From Fodinibius roseus (GTDB lineage Bacteria; Bacteroidota; Rhodothermia; Balneolales; Balneolaceae), in contig NZ_FQUS01000015.1 in assembly GCF_900129315.1 (NCBI RefSeq), positions 62,001-126,000 of the forward strand: a stretch of DNA of 64,000 bases. Direction: 5' to 3'. The position numbers and the translations under genes were made by a program. Under the pieces are notes generated by a model. The model did not search any database, was not told the DNA's origin, and saw nothing but the letters and a program-made list of their open reading frames with translations. The first letter of the stretch is position 1; every line of letters starts with the position of its first letter. Below, one piece after another: positions 47,127 to 55,361 of the stretch.

Positions 47127-48494
47127 TTATTCCGATAATCCCAGCCGCTCCATTTTACGATAAAGGGTAGAGGGATCAATCCCCAGCAAGCGGGCCGCTT
47201 CCGATTTATTTCCGTCCGTGCGCTTAAGCATGCTCTGGATATGGTGTTTTTCGAATACCTGCACGGCCTGGTCCAGCTTGCCCGTACTCATGCTTACAAA
47301 ATCTGATTCCGCTACATCAACGTCCCGGATGGCGCTCGGAAGGTCTTCCAGTAGGAGATAATCGTTATCACTGAGTAAAACCGCGCGTTCGATCACATTT
47401 TCCAGCTCCCGGACCTGTCCTTTCCATTCATAGGACATCATGGCACTCATCGCCTCGCTGGAAATTCCTTTTATATTTCGTGTTAACTCTTTATTGTATT
47501 TCTGCAGGAAATGGTGGGCCAGAAGCGGGATATCCTCGCGGCGCTGCTGCAGGCTGGGCAGCTCCAGTTCCACAACATTCAGCCGATAGTACAAGTCGTC
47601 CCGAAAAGCCCCTTTTTCCACTTCTGCTTCCAGGTCTTTGTTTGTCGCTGAGATGATGCGCGTGTCAAAGCTTATATTTTGATTCGCACCCACGGGCTTA
47701 ACTTCCCGCTCCTGCAGTACCCGCAGCAAATTTACCTGTAGGTTGAGCGGTATCTCCGCCACCTCATCCAGGAAGACGGTCCCGCCGTGGGCTGCTACAA
47801 ACACTCCGTCTTTGTCGGAGGAGGCCCCGGTAAAAGCCCCTTTTTTATGGCCAAAAAGTTCTGATTCGATTAAGTCTTCGGGAATGGCACCGCAATTTAT
47901 GGCTAAAAAAGGTCTTTCAGCCCGTTTCCCGTTAAAGTGAATGGCCCGTGCAACCAGCTCTTTTCCGGTTCCGCTCTCACCGGTAATGAGCACATTACTG
48001 CTTGCGCCGCTGACCCGCTCGACCATTTTATAGATCTTTTTCATGGCCTCGCTCTCACCAATAATATGGTTGAAGTTGTATTCCTGGTCGATCTGTTCGC
48101 GCAGGTGTTTATTCTCCTGTATAATCTTTTTATGCTCAAGCAGGTTTTCGATGCGGATTAGCACTTCATCAAAATCGAGTGGTTTTAGAATATAATCGGC
48201 TGCTCCCTTCCGCAACGCCTGGATAGCAGTCTCTATGGTGCCGTGCGCCGTAATAATAATGGTCAGCGTATCCGACGAGTGCTGCAAAGCATGTTCTAAC
48301 ACGCCGATACCATTAACGTTCGGCATTTTTAAATCGGAAATAATAATATCGTAACTTCTTTTATTGATCGCTTCGATGGCTTCCTTCCCATCGCTGACAG
48401 TGGTACAGTCGTAGCCTTCATCCTGCAGTACAATGGTCAGCGATTCGCGGATGCCCGCCTCATCATCAGCTATTAAAATAGATCCTTTCATCAT
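47127..48494 (-). CDS. Sigma-54-dependent NtrC-family response regulator
   Basis: 455 residues. Receiver with D10-D11 and phospho-acceptor D54. AAA+ domain with Walker A GESGTGKE, the sigma-54 contact GAFTGA, and Walker B GTVFLDEVAEIP. Fis-type helix-turn-helix at the C-terminus (NKSEAARLLGIDPSTLYRKMERLGL). It overlaps the kinase gene by 4 bp (ATGA), so the pair is translationally coupled. Targets should carry -24/-12 promoters; none was confirmed here. Confidence 0.96.
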   Translation of the reverse strand: MMKGSILIADDEAGIRESLTIVLQDEGYDCTTVSDGKEAIEAINKRSYDIIISDLKMPNVNGIGVLEHALQHSSDTLTIIITAHGTIETAIQALRKGAADYILKPLDFDEVLIRIENLLEHKKIIQENKHLREQIDQEYNFNHIIGESEAMKKIYKMVERVSGASSNVLITGESGTGKELVARAIHFNGKRAERPFLAINCGAIPEDLIESELFGHKKGAFTGASSDKDGVFVAAHGGTVFLDEVAEIPLNLQVNLLRVLQEREVKPVGANQNISFDTRIISATNKDLEAEVEKGAFRDDLYYRLNVVELELPSLQQRREDIPLLAHHFLQKYNKELTRNIKGISSEAMSAMMSYEWKGQVRELENVIERAVLLSDNDYLLLEDLPSAIRDVDVAESDFVSMSTGKLDQAVQVFEKHHIQSMLKRTDGNKSEAARLLGIDPSTLYRKMERLGLSE

Positions 48495-49801
48495 TCTTCA
48501 GTTTTTATCGGTAGTTTGATAATAAATGTTGTGCCTTTTCCATATTCGGATTCCGCATGTATAGCACCTCCCATTTTATTGATAATACCGTGACTCACCG
48601 AGAGTCCGAGTCCGGTACCCCGCCCTACATCCTTCGTAGTGAAGAAGGGTTCGAATATGCGCGGCTGGTTCTCCTCTCTTATCCCTTTGCCCACATCCGC
48701 AACGGTCAGTTTGATGTTATTTTGCTGCTTCAAGGTGAATATCGTGATCTTTGGCTTCGCCGTCTCCTTCATCGCATCGACAGCATTCAACAGAAGATTT
48801 ACCAGTACCTGGTGGATCTGATCGGGTACACAGGTAATAGATGGGAGATTATCGGCAAGATTCAGCTTAAAATTCACATCCCGACAGCGGGCGTCATGCT
48901 TTAGGAGTCCGACCGCAGACTTAATCACCTCATTGATCTGGACATGTTCGGTTTGCATGCTTGAGGGTCGTGAAAAATCAACCAGCTCGCGCACAATTTT
49001 ATTGATCCGCTGGATATGCTCCCGGACTTTTTTTAGCTGGTCCTGTATAAACTCGTCATTGGTTTTTCGCTGGCAGACCTGAACCAGCGACGAAATGGCC
49101 GTCAGGGGATTACCCACCTCGTGAGCCACCCCTGCGGCCATATGTCCCACGGTAGCCAGCCGTTCCGACTGCTGAATCTGCTCCTCCCGCATCTTCACAT
49201 CTGTCAGGTCCCGCAGGATAAGCGAACGGCCTACCGTCTCGTTGTCTTTATTGCGGACGTAAGATTCCGTAAGGTTTACCAGCTTTTTCTCGCCCTTCTT
49301 TGTCAGGCGTTCGGTTTCAAAATTTTGAATATACCCCCGCCTTTGTATTTCAGCGTCAATATGCTCAAGTTCCTCTAATTCAATAAGCTTGTCCGGGACA
49401 ATAAGATTAATGGATTCACCGATTATTTCATCGCGATGCCATCCGAGCATCTGTTCCGCTCCCCGGTTCCATGAGGTAATACGGCCCTCAGTATCCAGCG
49501 ATATTATCGCCTCGGCCGAGTGTTCGATAATATCGCTGTACCGCAGCTTGGTAGCCTGCAGCTGATCTTCATAGTACTCCCGGTAGTTGTAAACCGTCCA
49601 CGCTGCCCAGATCATGAGCAGGAGTGCCGCAAGAGCGCCCCTGCTGAAATACAGCCACCGCATTGTCTCCGGGGGGATGTCCTTGAGGAGCGTTTGATCA
49701 ATAATTTCAAAAGCCCCGAAAATAACTCCCAGGACAATCAGTGATGTAAACAGCAGGTAGCCGATCCGGGCTTCCCGTAAGAATTTCAGTATATCTTTCA
49801 T
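48491..49801 (-). CDS. PAS-domain sensor histidine kinase
   Basis: 436 residues. Two membrane helices (about 14-33 and 51-70), a PAS domain (about 85-205), then HisKA with phospho-accepting H227 in GVAHEVGNPL. HATPase motifs: VLVNLLLNAVDAM (N box), TVADVGKGI (G1) and GRGTGLGLSVSHGI (G2). First gene of the operon with the NtrC-type regulator. The start codon lies only 12 bp from a MITE-like element, so the promoter must be in or beyond it. Confidence 0.95.
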   Translation of the reverse strand: MKDILKFLREARIGYLLFTSLIVLGVIFGAFEIIDQTLLKDIPPETMRWLYFSRGALAALLLMIWAAWTVYNYREYYEDQLQATKLRYSDIIEHSAEAIISLDTEGRITSWNRGAEQMLGWHRDEIIGESINLIVPDKLIELEELEHIDAEIQRRGYIQNFETERLTKKGEKKLVNLTESYVRNKDNETVGRSLILRDLTDVKMREEQIQQSERLATVGHMAAGVAHEVGNPLTAISSLVQVCQRKTNDEFIQDQLKKVREHIQRINKIVRELVDFSRPSSMQTEHVQINEVIKSAVGLLKHDARCRDVNFKLNLADNLPSITCVPDQIHQVLVNLLLNAVDAMKETAKPKITIFTLKQQNNIKLTVADVGKGIREENQPRIFEPFFTTKDVGRGTGLGLSVSHGIINKMGGAIHAESEYGKGTTFIIKLPIKTEE

Positions 49802-49813
49802 GGTACATTGTTT

Positions 49814-50195
49814 GAGCGCTTTCTAAAACCGTTTTTGTGCCCGTCTTTGTTTTTTTCACGCATTCAACATTCTCACACAGGCTTAACCCGGATTATTTAC
49901 GAAATAGCAACAAGTAAAGATTAGCCTATTGATATGGTTTGACCTATCGAACATTAAATATAGCTCAAAGTTGAGTGCAGTCGCAATGGGCTGCGAAATT
50001 GAGCCGTAGCTACTTCGGTGAGGGAAAGAATGACCTGCTCAAGGTTCATAGCATAGGTACCTTTCTGCCGCCATTTTTCCTTCACCTCGTACAGGACCAT
50101 ATTTCCCGGATGACTAATCCGGGCTATTATGCGGTGGTTTTGAATGTGTTCAGAGGTTGATATTGAATAAAATTCCTGTTTTTTCAAAGCCCTCC
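49814..50195 (+). repeat. MITE-like element, long copy, 382 bp
   Basis: Left end GAGCGCTTTCTAAAACCG, right end TTTTTTCAAAGCCCTCC. TGTTT is repeated at both sides (49809-49813 and 50196-50200). Closely matches 54942-55254 over most of its length, with an extra insert holding the 3'-end motif near 50073. The left end faces the histidine kinase start. Confidence 0.78.
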
Positions 50196-50241
50196 TGTTT
50201 ATAACATGATAAGAGTAGCTCGTCACAGCGATAACTATTTA

Positions 50242-50715
50242 TTACCAGCTGCCCATTGAACGGCGAACTTGCACAATCTGTCCGATATGGTACGCATTAT
50301 GATCTACAAATAACATGGCTTCCCGAAAAAGCGTTTGGCCATCGCCATGCGGTATGGGTGCCAGCAAGTCATTCTGAGGGTCTGACACCATCGATTTCAT
50401 CTCTTTGATGCCCTCTGGCACCGCACGGACCGATGTATGGAATGCCTTTTCGTTTTCCGGGCCGGCGGATGCAGGCCAATAGTCATCAGGCCAGTTCGGG
50501 GCCTCATAATCGGGATTTTTACAAAACTCCAGAATGTCGTCCTGACTGATTCGAATATGTTCGATAAGCTCCCAGATGGTATGGGGCAGCCCCTCTACCT
50601 TTATACCGGTTTGTTTGTGGGTCAGTCCCTGCACAGCCTGCATAAAATCAACGTGTGCATCTTTACTGTCAAGCTGTTCAACAACTAAGTCGCGAATAGG
50701 TATAGCGGCGGACAT
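50242..50715 (-). CDS. DinB family protein
   Basis: 157 residues, typical of the DinB/YfiT four-helix bundle. Metal-binding histidines lie in TIWELIEHIRISQDDIL near residue 48 and NAYHIGQIVQVRRSMG near the C-terminus. Members of this family are putative metal-dependent transferases or hydrolases, often thiol-linked. Substrate unknown. Monocistronic. Confidence 0.9.
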   Translation of the reverse strand: MSAAIPIRDLVVEQLDSKDAHVDFMQAVQGLTHKQTGIKVEGLPHTIWELIEHIRISQDDILEFCKNPDYEAPNWPDDYWPASAGPENEKAFHTSVRAVPEGIKEMKSMVSDPQNDLLAPIPHGDGQTLFREAMLFVDHNAYHIGQIVQVRRSMGSW

Positions 50716-50818
50716 GAGAATCGTCTTTCTGCTTGGAATGAGTGTATTATGTAATATAACCGCAGGAAACTAAAAAATTAACCTCTTTACGATACCAGGA
50801 TAATGGGGTATGTTGGCA

Positions 50819-50956
50819 GAGAGTTTTGCAAAACCGTTCTTTTGCCCGAGGTAGGCCTTATCGCCCGGTTGAATTCCTCGTATATGAGCTATATGCTGCA
50901 ATTCCTATCTCCCCTGACTTTGACCTTGAACAAAATTCCCGGTTTTCAAAGCTCTT
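50819..50956 (+). repeat. MITE-like element, subfamily II, 138 bp
   Basis: Left end GAGAGTTTTGCAAAACCG, right end GGTTTTCAAAGCTCTT. Interior resembles 41833-41965. Flanks TTGGCA and TTGGTA differ by one base. The left end faces the DinB start codon 103 bp away. Confidence 0.65.
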
Positions 50957-51235
50957 TTGGTAGTAAGAAAAATTATAATACAGGGGGCAAAAAATGTCAA
51001 TTCAGAAGGGCTGAAACAACAAAAACCCTGCGGTTGCAGAGCTTTCTTTGGAATCACTGATTATAATATACGAGGAACAGCCTATACGGAGCAAGTATTT
51101 TTTATATCAGCAGGTTAATATATAACTAATATATAATTAATCTATAATATTCTTTAACTATTCTTTAACTATCATTAAATTTAATACTGTTGTCATTCAC
51201 ACAAAACCAGATCCAAAATTTATTTTTTGTGCTTT
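50957..51235. other. AT-rich leader of the HTH gene
   Basis: Contains runs such as ATATAACTAATATATAATTAA near 51120, likely promoter DNA. No gene seen. Confidence 0.3.
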
Positions 51236-51649
51236 ATGCCCAAACAAATAGGAGCTCTTACTCTTTACTCGGTTGACGACCTCCACGATCAGCTGGGTCT
51301 CAGTAAAATGACCATACGGGCTTACCTGCGGAAAGGCAAAATCCGGGGGCGCAAGCTGGGTGTGAAATGGTATGTTACTGAAGAAGCGCTTCGCAATTAT
51401 TTTGCCGAGCCCTCAACGGGAAATCAGCAGAAACCCAGCCCTCCCAAAAATTACCGGTACGTTGTAAAAGGGGTAAACGATTTGGTAAGCGAGCAGGATG
51501 AGTGCGATACCATTGATGAAACGATCAGGTGCATCGAAAATCAGGCGATTATCAGTTTGTTTCAGGTTGCGGTTATTGACAAAAAGAATGATGAGGTTGT
51601 AGAACTCATTAAAGCGCGTGACTTTTTAGAGCGGCATCAGCGTCCCTAA
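51236..51649 (+). CDS. MerR/excisionase-type helix-turn-helix protein
   Basis: 137 residues from the ATG at 51236; a TTG three codons earlier is possible. The N-terminal HTH_17-like domain (LYSVDDLHDQLGLSKMTIRAYLRKG, then GRKLGVKWYVTEEALRNYF) spans about residues 8-57. The C-terminal half is acidic and helical (IDETIRCIENQAIISLFQVAVIDKKN). Such small HTH proteins are usually excisionases or transcription regulators, but no integrase is nearby. Confidence 0.8.
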   Translation: MPKQIGALTLYSVDDLHDQLGLSKMTIRAYLRKGKIRGRKLGVKWYVTEEALRNYFAEPSTGNQQKPSPPKNYRYVVKGVNDLVSEQDECDTIDETIRCIENQAIISLFQVAVIDKKNDEVVELIKARDFLERHQRP

Positions 51650-51655
51650 GGAGCC

Positions 51656-51792
51656 TGTCGGACTTCGTCAAAGCTACTGCGGGCCGTCGGATTTGGCCGG
51701 ATTCCGAGTTCTTTTTCGTTAACCAGGTCCACTATTCGCCTCAATAGACCCCAAAATGGGACTGGAATCGTCTGACTCTCCTAAGTCCGACA
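51656..51792. repeat. Inverted-repeat-bounded element (137 bp)
   Basis: TGTCGGACTT at 51656-51665 and AAGTCCGACA at 51783-51792 form a perfect 10-bp inverted repeat. The interior has no gene. It begins seven bases after the HTH gene stop. A possible IS or MITE remnant, different from the main family. Confidence 0.5.
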
Positions 51793-51932
51793 CCTTGGGG
51801 CAGCAACTCCTCAAAGCGGTATGGCGCCTGGTACGCTTACGCAGTGCGGGCTATCCATTTTTTTTACAAAAGTATCCTTCTTGTGTGGTATATTTAGGAT
51901 AAATTATAAGACTAAGTATATATATTAAGAGC

Positions 51933-52220
51933 ATGCTGCAACAAGATGATACAAAGCTCGAAATATTTGGGTTTGGCGACGACGCGGACGATAATTTTTA
52001 CTGTCTTGTCAACACCAGGAAGAGCCCGGAAGGTATTGACCTGGAAAAACTTTCTTCGGCCGATCCGCGAAAATTTGATGAAGCACTCAATGAAATGGGC
52101 TGTATTTTACTTTTGCGCGGCGATGAGCTGGAGGAGCTCATCAGCCGGGGAGCAATCACGGATTCGGATCTTCATTCCTCCATCTACGAGCTTGCGGTGA
52201 AAGAAGGAATCATAGAGTAA
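51933..52220 (+). CDS. Hypothetical acidic protein (95 aa)
   Basis: A well-formed 95-codon frame with ATG start. Acidic, no signal peptide or membrane helix. Predicted strands (LEIFGFGDDADDNFYCLVN) lead to helices (SSADPRKFDEALNEMGCILLL, ELEELISRGAITDSDLHSS). No family recognised. It follows the inverted-repeat element and precedes the convergent Nudix gene. Confidence 0.62.
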   Translation: MLQQDDTKLEIFGFGDDADDNFYCLVNTRKSPEGIDLEKLSSADPRKFDEALNEMGCILLLRGDELEELISRGAITDSDLHSSIYELAVKEGIIE

Positions 52221-52283
52221 CAGCAGCAGGGTGGTTCGCCCGTTGGTTGCTGTCCCCGCCGCTCTGCGCCTCTCGTCCGCGGC

Positions 52284-52853
52284 TTAGCGGACGACGAACG
52301 GCCCTTCCTCCTTCCACCAGTGCCAGGCCCTCAGGAGGGTTACCATCGATTTGCCGTCGGTTATTTCGCCTGAGTGCACCATATCTACAGCTTCCCGAAA
52401 GGGGATCCGTTCTTTCAGTAAAAATTCATCTTCATCGACCTGCTGATCAAAAGATTCGATATCCCAGGCCGTATAGAGGTGAATAAGTTCATCCGAATAG
52501 CCGATGCCCGGGTAAAATTGCCCGATATATTGAAAATGGCTGCACGTCAGTCCCGCTTCCTCTCTCAGCTCGCGCCGGGCCGTGGAGCCGGCTTCTTCGT
52601 CCGGATCTATTTTACCGGCGGGGACCTCATAAAAGATCTGCGACATCGGGTAGCGGAACTGCCGCACCAGCATAACGTCGCCATTTTCGAATACGGGAAG
52701 TACGGCCGAGGCGCCGGGATGCTTTATCCATTCGCGGGTGGAGGTGGATCCGTCGGGCAGGCTTACCTCGTCAACGTATACGTGCAGCAGGCGCCCGTTA
52801 AAAACCTCTTTCGAGGAAAGGGTCTGTTCGATAAGTTTATGTGTATCGTTCAT
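52284..52853 (-). CDS. Nudix hydrolase, ADP-ribose pyrophosphatase type
   Basis: 189 residues. The Nudix box GKIDPDEEAGSTARRELREE followed by AGL is complete (about residues 80-102). N-terminal REWIKHPGASAVLP and C-terminal FYPGIGYSDELIHLY fit the ADP-ribose pyrophosphatase (NudF-like) subgroup. It hydrolyses ADP-ribose to AMP and ribose 5-phosphate. Divergent from the CDP-alcohol transferase gene across 62 bp. Confidence 0.93.
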   Translation of the reverse strand: MNDTHKLIEQTLSSKEVFNGRLLHVYVDEVSLPDGSTSTREWIKHPGASAVLPVFENGDVMLVRQFRYPMSQIFYEVPAGKIDPDEEAGSTARRELREEAGLTCSHFQYIGQFYPGIGYSDELIHLYTAWDIESFDQQVDEDEFLLKERIPFREAVDMVHSGEITDGKSMVTLLRAWHWWKEEGPFVVR

Positions 52854-52915
52854 AGCAAGAATTTTATGTATCTTTGGCCATTAAGGCGTAAGTATAACAA
52901 AGAATTGGGTTTCCA

Positions 52916-53506
52916 TTGGCTGAATTGCATAATATAGACCGGCGGGAGGTGGATGTTAAGCAGATCCTGTTTACCTGGTCGAACCTAATCTCCGTTTCGC
53001 GTATACTGGTAGCTATCCCGATTGTTTACCTGCATTATACCAGTGGTCGGGAAATTACATGGACGATTACGCTGCTGGTGTTCTATGGCATTATTTCAGA
53101 TTACCTGGATGGGTATGTCGCGCGGCGGACCAACCAGATTTCGGAGTGGGGGAAAATTCTCGATCCGGTAGCTGACAAATTTTGTGCGTTCCTCCTGTTT
53201 TCATATGCTGTTTATATCGATCTTATTCCGCTGTGGTTTTTTGTTGTTGAAATAGTTCGGGACGTGATCATCATGGGGGGCTCGCTCTATATTCGAAAAC
53301 TGCGCGGAAAAGTGGCTATGGCTGAAATGTCGGGCAAGGTAAGTGTGAATGCCCTGGGCCTGTACTGGCTGTCGGTGTTTTTCTACCCGGAGGCCGGACC
53401 CGTTCACCTGGTGCTGATGGGCAATTCACTGGCCCTTATGATTTTCTCCTTCTTTGATTATCTTCATCGTTTCAATGAAATACGCAAAGGCGTGAAATTT
53501 AACTGA
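52916..53506 (+). CDS. CDP-alcohol phosphatidyltransferase family protein (PgsA-like)
   Basis: 196 residues with about six membrane helices. The catalytic motif DGX2ARX8GX3DX3D is intact in LDGYVARRTNQISEWGKILD plus PVADK. It begins with TTG at 52916. It probably makes phosphatidylglycerophosphate, though other CDP-alcohol substrates are possible. Followed by ftsY after 71 bp. Confidence 0.9.
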   Translation: MAELHNIDRREVDVKQILFTWSNLISVSRILVAIPIVYLHYTSGREITWTITLLVFYGIISDYLDGYVARRTNQISEWGKILDPVADKFCAFLLFSYAVYIDLIPLWFFVVEIVRDVIIMGGSLYIRKLRGKVAMAEMSGKVSVNALGLYWLSVFFYPEAGPVHLVLMGNSLALMIFSFFDYLHRFNEIRKGVKFN

Positions 53507-53577
53507 ATCATCATTCACCGCGAAAGCATTTTTACAAAGGGTGTTTTGGCTGGTGGCCTTCATAACAGAACAAACGT

Positions 53578-54531
53578 ATGGGTTTTTTAGAAAAATTAGG
53601 TCTCAAGAAAAAAGAAAAAGTCGAAAAAGGTGTCGAAAAGAGCCGCAGCGGCATCATGAAAAAGATCGGCAAAGCGATTGCCGGTAAAACAACCGTGGAT
53701 GCCGAGGTGCTGGATGATCTCGAAGAAATCCTGATTACCTCGGATGTGGGGGTCAAAACCACCCTGGAAATTATTGACCGGATTGAAACGAGGGTAGCTG
53801 AAGACCGGTATCTGAACAGTGGTGAGCTGCAAAAGATCCTGCGGGAAGAAATTATTGCGCTGCTCAAAGATCATGCGCCCGATAAACCGGCTGAATTCGA
53901 TGCCGAATTCCCCAGGAAGCCTCATATCGTGATGATTGTGGGGGTCAACGGGGTCGGAAAAACCACAACGATCGGCAAGCTGGCTCATCTTTATAAGGTG
54001 GCCGGCAAAAAGGTGATGCTGGGAGCGGCTGATACGTTTCGGGCAGCGGCCGTGGACCAGCTCAAGATTTGGAGCGAACGCGCCGGCGTGCCTATTATTC
54101 AGCAGGGGCAAAATGCCGATCCCGCGGCGGTAGCTTATGATACGGTGGAATCGGCGAAAGCAAAAGGAGCCGATATCGCGCTGGTCGATACCGCCGGGCG
54201 CCTCCATAATAAAAAGTCGCTGATGGAAGAGCTGGCCAAAATCAAGCGGGTGATGGGAAAAGTTGTCGATGATGCCCCCCATGAGGTGCTGCTGGTCCTC
54301 GATGCTTCAACCGGACAAAATGCGATGCAGCAGGCACAGGCGTTTACCGATTTTGTGGATATCACCGGCCTGGTCCTGACCAAACTGGACGGCACCGCCA
54401 AAGGGGGGATCGTGATCGGTGTTTCCAACGAGCTGGATGTGCCGGTCAAATATATCGGTGTGGGCGAGGATATCGAAGATCTTCAGGTTTTCGACCGCGA
54501 GTTGTTCGTTAATTCCATGTTCAAAGAGTAG
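53578..54531 (+). CDS. ftsY: Signal recognition particle receptor FtsY
   Basis: 317 residues. A short charged N-terminal region (about 1-25) is followed by the N domain, then the GTPase: [14 protein letters not shown] (G1), [23 protein letters not shown] (G3), [11 protein letters not shown] (G4) and [17 protein letters not shown]. It targets ribosome-SRP complexes to the membrane for protein insertion. Monocistronic or cotranscribed with the transferase upstream. Short A domain as in many Bacteroidota. Confidence 0.97.
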   Translation: MGFLEKLGLKKKEKVEKGVEKSRSGIMKKIGKAIAGKTTVDAEVLDDLEEILITSDVGVKTTLEIIDRIETRVAEDRYLNSGELQKILREEIIALLKDHAPDKPAEFDAEFPRKPHIVMIVGVNGVGKTTTIGKLAHLYKVAGKKVMLGAADTFRAAAVDQLKIWSERAGVPIIQQGQNADPAAVAYDTVESAKAKGADIALVDTAGRLHNKKSLMEELAKIKRVMGKVVDDAPHEVLLVLDASTGQNAMQQAQAFTDFVDITGLVLTKLDGTAKGGIVIGVSNELDVPVKYIGVGEDIEDLQVFDRELFVNSMFKE

Positions 54532-54540
54532 CGACTTGTG

Positions 54541-54603
54541 CTACTCTTCCCCTCTTGGCTCAACTTCGCCTTGGCAAAACCAAATTTCCTGGCGAACAAT
54601 CCG
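54541..54603. repeat. Dispersed 3'-end motif, copy 3
   Basis: CTTCGCCTTGGCAAAACC followed by AATTTCCTGGCGAACAATCCGG. It begins 10 bp after the ftsY stop. Confidence 0.5.
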
Positions 54604-54623
54604 GCTGACCGGTAAATTAACAA

Positions 54624-54650
54624 GGCCGCATGCTCAGAAAACATGCGGCC
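54624..54650. terminator. Hairpin, possible terminator of the minus-strand small ORF
   Basis: GGCCGCATG and CATGCGGCC form a perfect 9-bp stem around CTCAGAAAA. On the minus strand it is followed by TTGTTAATTT. On the plus strand no T-run follows. Confidence 0.45.
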
Positions 54651-54690
54651 CGGAACGGAATTTGTGGTTATCGGTTACGTACGGCACTAC

Positions 54691-54777
54691 TTAGCCGTCA
54701 TCATCACCGCCGCCGCCCATATCTTCCTGGTCGGGCATGGCAGAGAACGTAAAAGGGTGGTCAAGCAAGCTCATCAT
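54691..54777 (-). CDS. Candidate microprotein, 28 codons
   Basis: A short frame starting ATGATG, preceded by AGGGA about 10 bp upstream. The product begins MMSLLDHPF and ends with an acidic glycine-rich tail, DMGGGGDDDG. A hairpin with moderate T-richness lies 41 bp downstream on the same strand. No homologue is known to me. The biased composition and tidy context suggest a real gene, but length alone proves nothing. Confidence 0.4.
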   Translation of the reverse strand: MMSLLDHPFTFSAMPDQEDMGGGGDDDG

Positions 54778-54941
54778 AACAGTTTTCCCTGGTTAATTGT
54801 AGTTAGAAAACAGATACGTCCATTAAGCACTGTAAATAAAGTGTCATATTTTTAAAACAATTGCTACTCTTTTTAATATTTTAAATCTGCTACAGTATTA
54901 AAATTATATTACAATATTACTATTGTTATATTACAATGGGA

Positions 54942-55254
54942 GAAGGCTTTGAAAGAAACAGGAATTTTAGACAACATCAACCCCTGAGCACGTTCAAAAC
55001 CACCGCATAATACCCCCGATTAGTCACCGGAAAGTTTGGTCGTGAACGAGGCGAAGTAGCTACGGCTCAATCTCGCAGCCCATTGCGACTGCACTCAACT
55101 TTGAGCTATATTTAATGTTTGATAGGTCAAACCATATCAAGGGGGTAATTTTTACTTGTTGCTATTTCGTGAATAATCCGGGTAAGCCTATGTGAGGATA
55201 TTGAATGCGCAAAAATGCAGCGATTGGACAAGAGAACGGTTTTGCAAAGTCTCC
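54942..55254 (-). repeat. MITE-like element, long copy, 313 bp, inverted
   Basis: Same as 49814-50195 in the opposite orientation, without its extra insert. Ends GAAGGCTTTGAAAGAAAC and, at the right, CGGTTTTGCAAAGTCTCC. Flanks TGGGA and TGAGA differ at one base. The family left end faces the CHAT-TPR gene 107 bp downstream. Confidence 0.75.
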
Positions 55255-55361
55255 TGAGAGAATAAAGCATTCGTTCTGTCATCCTGTATTTTGTGAGGAC
55301 ATTATAATTGCCAACAACTAACTCCGTCATTGGGATGGTGTTAAAGGGGATAAACGTATAG

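Noticed and set aside
54643-54855. 70-codon plus-strand frame
   Set aside because: It is antisense to the candidate microprotein region and its start lies inside a hairpin.
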